64,000 nt of DNA, from positions 236,558,104 through 236,622,103 of the forward strand of contig CM069432.1 of the NCBI GenBank assembly GCA_035610365.1. Direction: 5' to 3'. The position numbers and the translations under genes are program-made. The notes below the pieces were generated by a model. That model did no database searches and had not been told where the DNA came from. It saw only the letters and a program-made list of their open reading frames with translations. Position 1 is the stretch's first letter. Each line of letters starts with the position of its first letter. Positions 45,440-58,219 of this stretch are shown piece after piece. This stretch comes from Aquatica leii. Taxonomy: Eukaryota > Arthropoda > Insecta > Coleoptera > Lampyridae.

Positions 45440-46270
45440 TTAACATGTAGTTCTCAAACACTCTTGTACACTTCTAGGCATCGACAAAATGAGATAGTCG
45501 ATGTCTGCTTGTGGTACCTCGTTCGTGGATTAACTGTGCATCCTACACATGTTCGATGGGATTTAAATCTGGCGAACGGGATGTCCACGGCAAAACATTA
45601 ACGTCTGCCTCTTAGAGGAAGTTCATAATTCGACGAGCAATATGGGAACGTACGTTATCTTGCTGAAAAAGGACATGTGGACGGCTATCTAGATAAGGTA
45701 GTAAAGCGGTTCTTCAACATAACGCGCTATCATATCGCCTCGAATCAAGACAAGTGGTGATCGGCTACTATAGGCAATAGTCCCCCAAACCATTATTCGA
45801 ACAGTCCTGTGTACATGCCTCTTAACAGCAAACCCCAATATCACGTCGCTGTCTTGCCCATCTACGGCCATCGTGGATACCTAGATAGAATCGTGATTCG
45901 TCGCTGCAAACGACATTATGCGATTCTGCCTGCCTATACCGTTTGCCGTTTTCTACACTTGTTCAAACGTTGACGACAGTGGTCCGCAGTCAAAGGAAGC
46001 ATTACTCGTGGAAGGTATGAAAAAAGTTCAAAGGATCGAATGCCTTCTGTTCGAAAACATTAGTCAGCGATTTGACGCGTAGTAGTTAAACGATCTCGTA
46101 GAGCCAGTTGTCTGAAGCGCTCTGTGGTAAGCCTTGGTTGACCAGTCGGTCTTCTTCGTGTTTCTCTATCTTCTTCTGTCTACACACATGCATTACCGTC
46201 ATTTCAGTCAAAGTCGCTAACATGACATGACATCTTTGAACTCGACGCATTTTGTTATGCTTAACACTAG
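45440..46270 (-). pseudogene. Tc1-type (DD34E) transposase remnant
   Basis: Minus-strand reading: near 46000-46180, DRETRRRPTGQPRLTTERFR and a helix-turn-helix remnant. First catalytic Asp at about 45900: VVCSDESRFYLGIHDGRR. 45689-45871: IMVWGTIAYSSRSPLVLIRG, RYVEEPLYYL. Second Asp at about 45655: HVLFQQDNVRSHIARR. Third acid at about 45555: LPWTSRSPDLNPIEHV. The interval from the Asp of QQDN to the Glu of NPIE is 34 residues, the Tc1 hallmark. Stops interrupt at about 45615, 45825 and elsewhere. About 830 bp of a usual ~1 kb gene remain. Confidence 0.85.
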
Positions 46271-46449
46271 TAGACAGAAGTACAATAACTAAAAATACCT
46301 GTACTAGTCAACTCTAATAAACCGGTTTCTTCACAAAGAACTAAGAGATAAAATTTTGTTTTCGCCCAAAAATTATCAAAGATAAACAAACAAATTGACG
46401 AAATTGTTCTTTCTGAGTGTCACTAGTATACATCATGTAAACTTAAAAA

Positions 46450-46520
46450 TTCGATGGCAGAGCCATCTCATAGTATACATTTACTATGAAAGAATAATAG
46501 TATGTAATTAGCTATAGAGA
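46450..46520 (-). repeat. Dispersed repeat module C, copy 2
   Basis: Inverted partner of 37870-37932, sharing GAGATGGCTCTGCC-like and CATAGTAAATGTATACTAT-like sequence. Confidence 0.6.
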
Positions 46521-46570
46521 TAATAAAATATGTTCTATAAGTGTTGCATGTTTTAAAATTGTCTAACTCA

Positions 46571-46672
46571 AATGCATTTGTTTTTTCAAATTCAAATGCA
46601 TTTGTTTTTTCAAATTCAAATGCATTTGTTTTTTCAAATTCAAATGCATTTGTTTTTTCAAATTCAAATGCA
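46571..46672 (-). repeat. Tandem repeat, 24-bp unit, about four copies
   Basis: Unit AATGCATTTGTTTTTTCAAA plus TTCA, starting at 46571, 46595, 46619 and 46643, with a partial fifth at 46667. Because 24 is divisible by three, both strands stay open (minus reads NAFEFEKT repeatedly). This explains the 99- and 82-codon frames over it; I do not regard them as genes. Confidence 0.85.
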
Positions 46673-48397
46673 ACTTCAATGCGGTATTTCATAGCCAATA
46701 TTATGTTAAAATATGATAAAACATTAACGTTAACAGTAAAAATGCGTATTAGTGATAAAAACAACACAAATAGTTCCTATTGTACGTGAAGACACTAAAT
46801 TAAAGGAGCAAGTAAAATTCGAGGTAAATTTGATAGTTTAACATAACAAAAAAGATTGTGTTTTTGATTTGAAAATTGGTCAACAAACCAAAGATGTATT
46901 AGTATTTCGGATTCTGAAGATTATATCCTAATAATTTTGAGTATGAAATCATTTAGAAACAATTAAGTATTTGAAAATTATTTCAATTACAATTACGAAT
47001 TAATTGTTTTATGAGGAATTGAATTACGATTATTTATTAAATTTTAGCACATCAGTTATTCAATACAAATTTGCTCTGGTTCAATGATCAAATTGCGTTT
47101 TCATAAAATCTTTCGAAAATCTTGTTCAGCGTATTTTGTATTTTAACTTTTTCTCTTACTATTTAATATTTATGAATATATTATTTTGCATGAAATTTTT
47201 AAGGGGTACTTTTTTGCCTATAGACAGATTGTATTTTAAACGCATAATATTTGTTGTTTTATGTGTTTTTTATTATTTTTACTCTATGACTTGTATAACT
47301 GCTATATAACTAAACGTTGATTGTTATGAAGACAATATACGTAAAATGATCAATCCTAGTTTTTTGAGATGCAATGCCGTCCTATATAAAAAAGCCTTTG
47401 TCTATTTTTTAAACATAGAATTGCAAATTTAATCAATAACCGGTAATTTTAATTCACTTAAAATATTGGCATGTATCGACGTTCGATTGTTAGTATAATT
47501 GTAATGGTAAGGTTAAAATACGAAATATTATAAACACAGAATTCTTGGAAAGGCTACATAAATAAGCAACCTATCAATGAACTGGAACAGAGCCGTATCG
47601 TATAATTTATGTGCACTAGAATTTATTTTGGTTTTCAAGGAATTTTAAAAAAAAACTAAAGTAATCGATATAATTAGTTTCGAGAGTAAATCTTCTAATT
47701 ACCAGATGGAATATGGGTAATTATGGTAATATTTGAGTTAAAATATTTTTGTATTTTCTTTATTTCGATATCATTATTGACGTCTTTACTTATTATCATT
47801 ATTCGGATGTAAAATATTTGTTGCTATATGTTCGATATTTGAGTTTAGGATTGTAGTTGTTATGTGTGGTCTAGATCTTGTTGTCTTGTTGATTTTCAGT
47901 CTATTTCATGGCGAGAATTTGCTAAGATGAATTGTATTCTAAGATGTTGGCGGTTAATTGGTTTGAAATCCCTCTTGGTTTAAATATTATCGACGTCTTC
48001 TTAAAACCAAGGAACTTTTTGCAAGAATCTAAATAGTAAGTAGGGATTTTAATGTACCCATATTTTTAAGATGAGTAATATCATATATCGGCGTTGAGAA
48101 ACTAGCTTGTTGAAGTTTTCACTTTTCTTTGGATATATAGTGTGTACATATAATATTCTCATACAATTTTAATGACATGCTTACGTGGCACCAAAGCATT
48201 TCTAGAACTAATTATCGTTATAGAAATTTTTCAAGTACTTCATTTGTGTGGTTTGAATTCACAGGTTTTTGTAAAGTTTTTGAAACATACATACTTGATT
48301 CCTGTCAACACAAGATCACGAATGCACAAGACAACACATATAAGACGCAAAGGTCAATCAGGATGTCGAGCGATCAAAATAATAAAATGAATTAGCA
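46673..48397. other. Intronic A+T-rich region, no gene
   Basis: No element recognised. Two overlapping 72-codon frames at 48172-48395 have no family resemblance. Confidence 0.4.
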
Positions 48398-48838
48398 AAA
48401 TTACGAAATTTCTATTCAAATTTAATATAAAAATTTATTAAACTAAACTAATTCATTAAACTTTTTTTTAATTTGTTTATACACAAAATATTTACACAAT
48501 CTAATTAAATCTAACGATATTTAAGAAAAACACTTACACTAATTTATGTATTAGAATCATTCGAAAAATAATGTCCGCGAATAACTTCTGTTTATCTTAA
48601 AACTGACACCTGTTTAAAGGAACGCAAGTTTATACTCCGTTATATTTATCTCGAACACGCGTTGAAATTCTTCTTAACACTTTCGACTTCGAATAACTGA
48701 CCTATGCTCACTTTGAGTCGTTTTTATATATTTCTGTTATCTGTCGAAAATTTTCTACATCTTTTGGCGAACGTTCTGGAAATAGATAAAAACTTCGTGA
48801 ACGCTCTCAAACTTGACAATAATTTTTCGAACGTTTCA
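48398..48838 (-). mobile_element. Solo LTR, family 1 copy C, diverged
   Basis: Starts TGAAACGTTCGAAAAATTAT (minus) at 48838 and keeps the internal landmarks GTCCGCGAATAACTTC, TTCTTCTTAACACT and AATAACTGACCTA of copies A and B, but with many substitutions. The left end, near ATTACGAAATTT, is degraded and no target duplication is visible. It is the oldest of the set. Confidence 0.7.
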
Positions 48839-49071
48839 GTAAAAACAAATATGTTAATGACGAAATGAATACCTGGAATACAACAACACTCTGAGCACAC
48901 TTTGATCCTACATAATCTTTGTCCAAAATTATTGTAATAATTATCATTTAAACATTTAACATTTCATCTAATTTCATCTTAGTACCAATAGTTCAAATAG
49001 CGATTAAATGTTACGGCACTACCTACAACTCTTTTGGAGTACCTAGTTTGGATATGGTTCGGGTAGGGAGA

Positions 49072-49390
49072 GAACGCGTAGAATACCTATCCAAAGCGCA
49101 TTCAACATCATGTAGCTTAGCACTGAGTCGTGCAATGACACTAAGGGAAATACGCACAGAGTGTCTGTTCCAGAAAATAACTATAGTTGTATCATGACCA
49201 TCTTATCACACACTTGCATCGAGACCTGCAATGAGAAATAACGCGACGTATCCACTCCAGCTAAAGGTAAATTACTAATACTGAGCCGTCCAATGACACT
49301 AAGGAGGAAAACGCGCTGAGTGTCTGCTCCAGATATTTAGTAATAATTGACAACTTTCAACAAGTGGCAAGACAGAAACATTATAGCAAC
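49072..49390. repeat. Two tandem ~158-bp units
   Basis: The best-conserved parts are 49122-49175 and 49280-49333 (ACTGAG(T/C)CGT(G/C)CAATGACA, then GAGTGTCTG(T/C)TCCAGA). Upstream parts of the units (ACGCG near 49074 and 49231) are also alike. It is GC-richer than its surroundings. Origin unknown. Confidence 0.65.
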
Positions 49391-52300
49391 ACAAAATTAA
49401 CATATTTAACAAATGAATCAAAGATTATACGGAAAAGTATACCCAGTGAAAACTCACCTTAATAATCTAATATAGGTAAATTAAAATTTCAAACAAACGG
49501 AACAATACAAAAATTACTTTCACATAAGAATTCAAACTCAACAATAATTTGAAATATCAAATTTTAGGGACCTTTTGTCACTGACGATTGAGAAAGTTTA
49601 GGAGACACTCGCCTATATTCGACTTATGAATGGAAATAGATTTGTTTATAGGTAAAAGGCGTTCATGTGTTTTTGAAATTGAAATTATTGAAGGTTTTAA
49701 AGAAATTTGTGACTACCATGATATTTTCTGGATGGTTGACGGTAAACTTAGCTTCAGTTCGGCAATTGGCACATCATTTTTGAAATTGTATTGTGTTCGG
49801 ACAACTCGATAATGCTTAGAAAAACTACAACGAACACCACAGTATATAGTATAACACGAATAACTTGGCCAGTGGATACAGCAATTTAAAATGTCAATTG
49901 GAAACATTTTCAAAGGTTTTCTTGGTATAAAACTTGGTAGCGTACGTATTTTTGGAATTTATAAATTCTGGAAACATGTCATCTAGTCAGTTATTTTTCC
50001 GTCTTTTTTTTATTACGCCCTTTGAACTTTTTAAGAAATTTTTTATGCTCTTAGAGTATTGTTATTTTACCATTGCTACTGCTACAGTATGCAAAAACAG
50101 AACGGTTTGTGGTTTTGTTTCTAAAACCATTTGTGATGAAGTTATCTTTGGTTTTGGGTTATGAATTTAGCAATATAATATTTTACTTTATATTTCAATC
50201 ACCTGGTATATATTCGGTAGTGGTGTTACTATTAAAAAAAATGACGGTATTTATAAAGTACATATTATGTGGAATATAGAAATAACTTTATTTTACGGCT
50301 AACAGATAATAGAGACATTGTCTGTTTCTTAACGATTAGGCAACGTTGTGCGTTTCGTTTGACCAATTTCATTTCTGTACAGGTCAAAGTCATTTCCGTA
50401 CAAATCAAACCCATTACCGTACATTATGGAAGTATAATTTAGAGGTCTTGTACAAATATTTTTTGTACCACAAACCATAATTATAAAATTCGAAAACGAA
50501 ATCAATTAGGGCCGTGTAGATTCTATTGCATTAGTTTTGACAGTACGTATAAAGTAAGATAAAATTTGGTTTGTAAATTAAATATTTTAGATTATGCTCG
50601 CAAACGTTATTATAGTAAGTTTCTTGGAATTAAATGAAAATATATTTTTGAAAAAGTGTTCGAAAGGTTAAGTAACCGAATCGGTCAAATAACAAAATTA
50701 CTTAATTTATATCAACATGTTATTTTAACTTAAAGAAGTCATTATTTATTAATATTGATCAGTTTTTGGAATTACATGACAACACAGAAGGACCAATTAT
50801 CTTTTCTTATTCATCGATAGTTGCAAGATACCAAGATGCTTCTTCCGAACATGACGTTATTATTGATGCTAATGATAATGCAGTTTTTATAAGTATTTAT
50901 TATTCTGTATACACTTACTCTGTACATTGTAATTTTATAAAAACAATCTATTCGCACAGTGTCGCTACCTTGTTAACAATTTCTATTGGTTCCGTAGCTT
51001 ATATTTCCACTACATATTTTAAAAAACAATTATAAGCACTTTATATTTACGTTATAATAAATAACATAATGATAATACTACAAAAACAATTAATTGTTAT
51101 GGTGTCAACGTGTTTTAACACTAGTGCAAATCACTCGTTTATACATTAAAACAATTACATGTTTCAAAGCAAATTACTTAATCACTGAAATTTATTTGTC
51201 GTTTTCTTCGACACCGCTATTTTCTGAAGTAACAGAATTGCTAAGCTACAATTCATTTGTTTTGTTAACAATGTCATTTTATCGCAATGTTTCTTTTGTT
51301 TAAACGAAATTTGCAGGTAAATATTGTTGTATCATATTATATCCATTGGGGTAATTAACTTTATCTTGGATTTTTAAACGTAATGTTCATTATAAAAAGA
51401 TTAAAACAGTCCAAAATAATATTGAAACTACAAATTTTCATTTTACCTTTTTAGTTCGTAAAAGTTTCTTCTTAAAAATAATACCCATTAATTACAAATG
51501 ATCTTTAAACACTTACAAATTTACCCTATTTGCTTTATAAGTCATCGTCGCATGTTATTGTGTTAAAGCAACAAAATTTTTAATTTAGGTTATTTATTTT
51601 CCGCGTCATTTATGAGTCGTAGAAAAAGTGTATAATTCGTGAGTATGCATTGCCAACTCGTATGAATTCCAAGCCTTTCCTGTCGGCTCGGCCGCAAACT
51701 TTCATGCTAGTTGTCAATGACTACCATTCTTTACTCGTTAAACAATTTAGTATTTTTTCCAAATTTTCATAATACGTAAGTAAGTGTCGACCTCAATCCT
51801 ACTATTTATTCATGCAAATACTGAAGATTAAGTAATGCGTTTGGTGCCTATGCCACTAAATAAAATAAAGATATGACTAATAATTTTTTAAAAATCATTC
51901 TATTTTTCGCTATATGTATTTTATAAATAATATACGTAATGATGTAATGTTATTGATTTAGAATTTCCAAGAAAATTTAAATTTTGATAACTACGATGTT
52001 GTCAAGCACTAAATAAATCTGATAAATTTTATAGTACAAAACAACGTTGTCGGAAGCGTTTCATCTAATTTTAATTTATTTGTTTATACGCGTGTAATAT
52101 TTGTAACTTCATATGTGAGTTGTAATTAAAATCGTTTTTGCATAAAAAATTATGACTGGGTTATATATAAGACGCAAATTAATGTCTATTTATAAACAAT
52201 GTTAATTTCCGTCAAAATTATGCTTTAATTAGGAACATTATCTGTTCAGGGACAAATTTTTAGTTATTCTTCATTGAATGTGGTTTATTTTATATATTGA

Positions 52301-53133
52301 ATAAAAATTGTGAATATTTTTAATAATACTTTTAAAATAAATCCCTGTGGGTTGGTTGACTTACTGTTCTATATTTAATTTGACCCGGTTGTAACCACTA
52401 ATATGTGGTTTAGCGATTTAGAAAGTATTGAGTACAGAAATTATATTAATGAAGGTGAATATTAGTATGAATTAATTAAATATTATACACGGTGTGACAT
52501 AACGATTGAAGTTACTTTTCTAATTCGTTCTATCCCTGAGTTTTCATATTTTTGCATACATTTTTTGGCTATGTTGCGATTTGATAAGTCTGGCTTTATT
52601 TCTCTACCTATCTTCATGAAAGACACTTTTATTACTTCTATGGTTAATAAAAAAAACGGACCCCAAAGTTCACGACAACTATATTGAGGATCCCACAGTT
52701 TACAATAGCTATATTGAATGAAGAAATCTCTGATAATGGCCAATAAATATAAAAGAGTAAGCTTACTAGAACCTGAAATTTTTATCAAATTAAATTCTAA
52801 TTGTATAAAAAAAACTGAAAAAACTGAAAGTATAATTATAACGGTAAGGGATGAGGATTTTTAACGAAAAAAACGGCTGTTATTGGATGAATTTTAATTT
52901 TACATAGAGCGGTTTGCGTGGTTTTCAACTCTCAAAGGACAGCTGAAACTTTGGAATAGAAAAATTTTTCGGTTTTTTATTTAAATTTTGAAAATAGAAA
53001 ATTTGCGTTAATTTTAGTGATTATTGTGGACTATTTACAATCTAGGTGTGCCTATATTCATTTTGTTATCGAGAACCGCGTTGTTGCGCATCAAAATAAT
53101 CATTATGCTACTTCAATATTTTTTTTGTTTTAG
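49391..53133. other. Intronic region, no supported gene
   Basis: Open frames of 60-101 codons (for example 50766-51035 on + and 52483-52788 on minus) show no domain or homologous partner in the window. A 26-nt imperfect tandem repeat (CCCA(A/C)AGTT.AC.A....TATATTGA) occurs at about 52660-52720. Confidence 0.4.
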
Positions 53134-53326
53134 CAAGAAATTTTTGAACCTAGTAAATTTCGAAGTCACATCGAAGTAGATGCACCAACAACTAAAATCT
53201 ATCGTTTTCACGGCGCCATGCTTCATCCATCGGGTGCAAGGGAACCGGTTGGAACTGAAAATTTACTGCTTCGAGAGTGTTTGCTCAAAAATACAGATTA
53301 CATAGAAGGAATTGTTGTTTATGCTG
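53134..53326 (+). CDS. ATP10: ATP10-like P4-ATPase flippase, exon b (actuator domain)
   Basis: Follows TTTTGTTTTAG and ends GCTG|GTACAA. It has 193 nt: 64 codons in phase 0 plus one base. It reads QEIFEPSKFRSHIEVDAPTT, KIYRFHGAMLHPSGAREPVG, TENLLLRECLLKNTDYIEGI, VVYA. The E-x-P-x-x-x-I-x-x-F-x-G and ENLLLR-C-L-x-N-T-D patterns are diagnostic of the P4 actuator domain. NTD-x-x-x-GIVVYAG leads directly to the HETKAM motif of the next exon. Joined to exon a, the reading runs LKK-QEIFEPSKF, as in ATP10 proteins (some residues between these parts vary among family members). Confidence 0.93.
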
Positions 53327-53380
53327 GTACAAATTTTGTTTTATTATGTTAATTTTTAGCTTATATTTTTAACGTTTTAG
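53327..53380 (+). other. Minimal 54-nt intron
   Basis: GTACAA...TTTTAACGTTTTAG, splitting a Gly codon (G|GC). It contrasts sharply with the 13.8-kb and 10.3-kb introns on either side of the paired exons. Confidence 0.9.
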
Positions 53381-53628
53381 GCCATGAGACGAAGGCTATG
53401 TTAAATAATGGAGGCCCTAGGTATAAAAGATCAACTTTAGAACGCCAAATGAACCAAGATATAATTTGGTGTGTTTTGGTTCTTATAATTTTATGCGTGA
53501 TTGGTGCTGTTGGCTGTAAGCTGTGGTTGCAAGCGTATCATGGTTTGAAAGAGCCGTATAAGACTGAAGGCTCTTCGGATTCAACCGATGCGTTTCTTGC
53601 TTTTTGGACTTACATTATTATTTTGCAA
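53381..53628 (+). CDS. ATP10: ATP10-like P4-ATPase flippase, exon c (TM3 to TM4)
   Basis: Starts with two bases completing Gly, then 82 codons, ending TTGCAA|GTAAGT in phase 0. It reads HETKAMLNNGGPRYKRSTLE, RQMNQDIIWC; the phrase NNGGPRYKRSxLERxMN is the invariant stalk segment before TM3 in P4-ATPases. TM3 is about residues 29-50 of this exon (IIWCVLVLIILCVIGAVGC). An extracytosolic loop follows (KEPYKTEGSSDSTDAF, shorter than in vertebrate ATP10A), then the start of TM4 (WTYIIILQ). Agreement with ATP10 is best in the WCVL start of TM3. Confidence 0.94.
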
Positions 53629-56600
53629 GTAAGTTGTTTTTTTTTTGTTTAATTTATTACTTAATCAACTTTTGTTTAAACATTTGAAAATTATTAATCA
53701 ATATTAGTTAACCAAGGATCTGTGTACTTTACAAAAAAGTATTTTCATTCTTTGTTAATAATAGAAAAACTATTGTGCGAAAAAAACATTGTTATCAGAG
53801 TACTTGTCGATATTTGATTAACACTTATGGTTTTAAAATAATAAATGATCAGAAGTGTAAGGTTCAAACACTTTTCTTTTCTGATAACATTGCCGTATTT
53901 AGAAATGAGTTGCTCTTACTCATACTGTTTTAGATGCAGATGTAAATCAGTTAACTACCATTAGTATCATATATGTCTCGTGTCTTCTTTTGATGATTAT
54001 TATATTCAAACTATAATAAATATACATGGTGACATTTGCTTTAGACATTTGTATTGAAGTTATATCTCCGTTAATATCTAAATTCGATCTCGCTATCTAT
54101 TTTTTTTAAGGAATTATATCAAAAGAAATATACTTGTATTAGCTGCGTTTGATAACTTTATTTTATTTTTATAAAAATAGTTTTCTCTGTGGGTTACACA
54201 AGTTTGCTTGATAAAAAGTCTATGTTTCTTTTGGATAAAATTAAAAATATTCGTTTGCTGTTAAAATTAAATAAATCATAACATAATAAGTTAACTATTT
54301 CATACTTTGTAAGCATCAGTAATTATCACAGTACAACAGCATTTGGTTATATTTATCTGTAGCTTTTTCGATTAATTATTTATGTTTGCTATAATAGAGA
54401 TAACTGTTTTTATCAGTAACATTAGTTTTTTTTTCTGGTATGACAACCCAATGCAAGCAGTGCAATTATAATTTTATATAATTCTCGCGGGAATTCCATA
54501 ATTTTCTACGGTTATAATTTTTCTTTTACATTTATTTTGTTTATCGCTTTTGTAGAATTAGGTTTTTCTTCTTCGTAGTTCCTTTTTGCAATTCTACGAT
54601 TAACTTTACGGTCTTGTAAAATGTGTGTGTACATGTTTTAACGAACTCAATCGGGTTATTTATAATTACTTGACAGACAACCAAAAATCTATTCATATTT
54701 TCTGAATTAAATTATTTGTCGCAATACACTAATTAAAAATAGTCTACGTAAACTACAGTGATTGGTCTCATACATAACCGAAGTCATTCTAAAAGTTTAT
54801 TAATAAGTGACTGTACTTGGCATTTGCTGGACGTTTCGCATTATTTGAATAATTCTACACACGCATTAATACATCGTAAAAATAAAGCTATAAAAATGCT
54901 TGAAATTAATATATTTACGATGTATTTGTTTGTATGCACTAACTTGCATTTTTATGCTAAAACAAGGTCATAAATTATTTACCAATTTAGTTTTGTATCG
55001 GGTTTGTTTAACATTGATAAAAATAGATATAAATCAAAGCTAAAAGCACCTTGTACATTTAAGAACATACGAGGTGAGCCAAAATGATTGGGGTCAAGTT
55101 AAATTTCCAGCGACAAAATTTATTAACTAATTTATTTAGAATATTTTAAATTATAATTAAGAGTTTACACTAACGAAGTTCATCCCTACTACGATTGTAT
55201 ATAAAAACCCGAAGCCAAAATCCGCCATTTGTAAGATAGGCGAAAATGTTATTATTGCTGAGATACCATGGTAACCAATTTTGGCTAACCTCTTTAAATG
55301 ATTAAAGAAAAGTACAAACGATTTTAAATTTTTATCAATTCGATTGTCGAGAGCCAGCATCGATTATCTCTAAAAATAAAGAGTTTCCTTCCTACATCAT
55401 TGTAAAATTATGATTCCATTGAACGAGAACTGCGATTATTGTATTTTTTCTTTAGGCACTCTTATTGATGTTGTTTATGACATAATTCTAAACCCATATA
55501 AACTACCAGATGCAGTTAAACTCGTGAGTAGCCAGGTTATGTAAATGGAAATTTCTTGAACATTTATTTCTTAAAACCTCACTAACAAAAGAACGGATGA
55601 AACATTTTTTGTTTTTATTGGTAATATCTTACGTTCTTAAAACAATTATATTAATACAGTATTAAATTTATTAAAAATTTTGGTAGTCAATTAATGAAAT
55701 TTCAAAAATTAGATAACGTAGAAGTAATCACCAAATATTCATATTTTCCAAAAATAAACAGAAAATTAATTTTTTTAAAAACCTATTTAAGATAAAATTT
55801 TTAAATCTGTTTCTGTAAAAAGTAGGAAATTAGACAATTAAAAAATATTTTTTTGGTTATAAAATTTTCCTAGTACTCTAAAACGGAGTTTTAGGATTTT
55901 AGTATTTGCACTATTTGACAAGAATAATATTAAACGGAATATAAAAATTTCTTAATTCACATCTATAACAACTCTTATAAACGATAAATAAATAACCGGT
56001 CACGTTCTAATATGCGTTAGTTTTAGTGTGGTTTAGTAAAATTTAAAGGTTTCTCTTTATCTAAAAAACGGAAGAAAAGGCCTCATTAGGGCACGATTAC
56101 ACATCGTATTGTATCGTTTTTCGAAAAAAAAGTGAGTACCTTAAATTTTACGTAGATTCAAAAAATCCCCGCGAGTTTTCCCTTTGAAAGAAAAAATGTT
56201 TATACGGTTAGCCATGCAAAACAAATCGATGTCTATTAAATGATGCATTCTTTTCAATCGATTTAAAAAAAAAGAAGGCGGTTCTCAATTCGACGGAATG
56301 TTTTTTTATGTATGTTCAGCGATTATTCTTGACCACGCTGACCGATTTCGACGATTCTTTTTTTTATGCCAAACAGATTCGACTTAAACCTATTGTAATC
56401 GCCAAAGTTACTAATAAAAAATTCAAAATTAAACCTATCATAGGTCAATGTATTTGGCATCAACTTCAAAAAGTAATTCCATTGTAAATTGTAACTAAAT
56501 TAAATAATTATTTTTTACTTTTTAGTGCATTTTATTTGATGCATTTTTTTGAAGTTCTTTTTTGTTAAAACAATTTTTATTTGTTAACTTCATTTTAGTT

Positions 56601-58219
56601 TGTGACATTTGGTTGAATAGTGTTTGAGAACAAGCTTTTGTTATTGAAAATATATAGAATTGTCATGAGAGAACTTCGGATAAAGATTTACTATAATTTC
56701 AAGAACGGCTTCACTGCGTATGAGTGTGACGAAAGCTTGAAATCGGCGTTTGCGGATCTTGCTCCATCATGAGATACGGTTTGTAAGTGCGTTACGTGCA
56801 AAAGCTGTTAAAACGAAAAGTAACATAAATGAGATGTTGCCAGTGCTCAGTGGTAAGGGGTGGATTAGCTTAGAATATAAAATCGTGACTATTTCGGTGA
56901 GGACGCCATGAAATTAGTTTCTAGATCTTTGATCACCCAAAAGTTCATCAGGTTAGTTACAACCCCTACGAACCTACCTTGAGAGTTGTAACGTCACAAA
57001 TCTGAAAGTTTAACTCCAAAATTAACGCGCACTATGTGTGAGTAATAGGCTTTGGTACACTTAAAATTCACAAATTTATTATACAAATAAATAAAATAAA
57101 AACAAAGGTGATTTTATGAAACAGTAAATTAAAATTGAGCAACAATAAAAATAAATGAGAATGGAACTAAAATTAACATGAACTAAACACACAAAATAGA
57201 AGCGTTGAATTTTAATTATATACAAAAAAAATTAATGAACCGCCATAGTTACTTAAGCAAACAAACGTAAAAAAAAAAGAAATGCGACGGCCGCGCGACG
57301 TGTGTAATTTGAAACACAGTAACAAAAAAACTTACTTAATTAATAAATGACGCAAATTTTGTTTAGTTTAAAATTATACTAAACTACACAAAGCCAATAC
57401 TCGTCGATCGGTTAAACTTATTCACCGACGGCGAATCAATCACTAAATTGTTTTACTTAGTTGACGAAATTACGAAAATCAAGGTTAGGAATAATAATAA
57501 AAACAAATACACTTTGATAAGTTTGATTAAGTTACACTGAACTAGAATATTATCACAATGAAATTCTTGGCACTAAACGTAAATTGTAAAAATCTAAAGT
57601 GATTTTTGTTTGCCGGTGGCTGGACCCAGAAGCTAGACGGTAATCTTAGTTTCGGACAAACGAAAAACTTAATCGAATAGGCAATGACGGATTGACTTAG
57701 GTGTAATATTGATTTACTGGGTTTATATGATGCCAAACGCATTTGACGCGAAGAACTCGAGGTTCTTTCCAACCCTAAACACACAAAGCTTCACGATCCA
57801 TTAAAGGGTCAAACACCCAACACGTCACACGCCAATTCTTACATTTCGATATAATTTGTTCTGGAATTCTTTATCATCAGAATTTTTCTTTTAATGACAA
57901 CTCAGTTTTTTTATATAAACTTTTACACGTACCGACGACAGGTTTAAAGTGCAACCAACAGAGATTGAAAAAGGTACAAAGTTAAGACGTAATTCAACAT
58001 CAGCAACCAAACACGCAAAATTATAAAATGATGATAAATGGTGTTAAAATAAACAAAATTGCTAAAATATCAAAAACTAAACATGAAATTACAATCGGAA
58101 CTGTAAATTACAATTCAATTTGAATCTTATTAACACAAAGAAAATGCTAAATCGGCGAAAACCAACAAACGCATGATTTAACAGCTAACAGCATTTAAAA
58201 CTTTACTAAACGAAACATT

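Larger units (their letters stand above)
39370..53133 (+). other. Flippase intron, ~13.8 kb, packed with transposon debris
   Basis: Runs from GTTAGT at 39370 to TTTTTTTTGTTTTAG at 53133. It contains a mirror-image Penelope-type insertion, piggyBac, Tc1, a solo LTR, tandem repeats and dispersed repeat modules. The flanking exons read through in phase 0. Confidence 0.85.

Noticed and set aside
46468-46789. Overlapping 99- and 82-codon repeat proteins on opposite strands
   Set aside because: Both arise from a 24-bp tandem repeat whose unit length is a multiple of three. There is no other coding evidence.
50766-51035. 89-codon open frame on the + strand
   Set aside because: No domain, no splice context and no homologous piece in the window. 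It lies inside a flippase intron, and A+T-rich DNA of this length is expected to contain such frames.
52483-52788. 101-codon open frame on the minus strand
   Set aside because: The sequence includes a 26-nt imperfect tandem repeat that keeps it open. No recognisable family.
55060-55110. ACGAGGTGAGCCAAAATGATTG looked like a mariner terminus
   Set aside because: No mirrored partner or transposase remnant was found within several kb.
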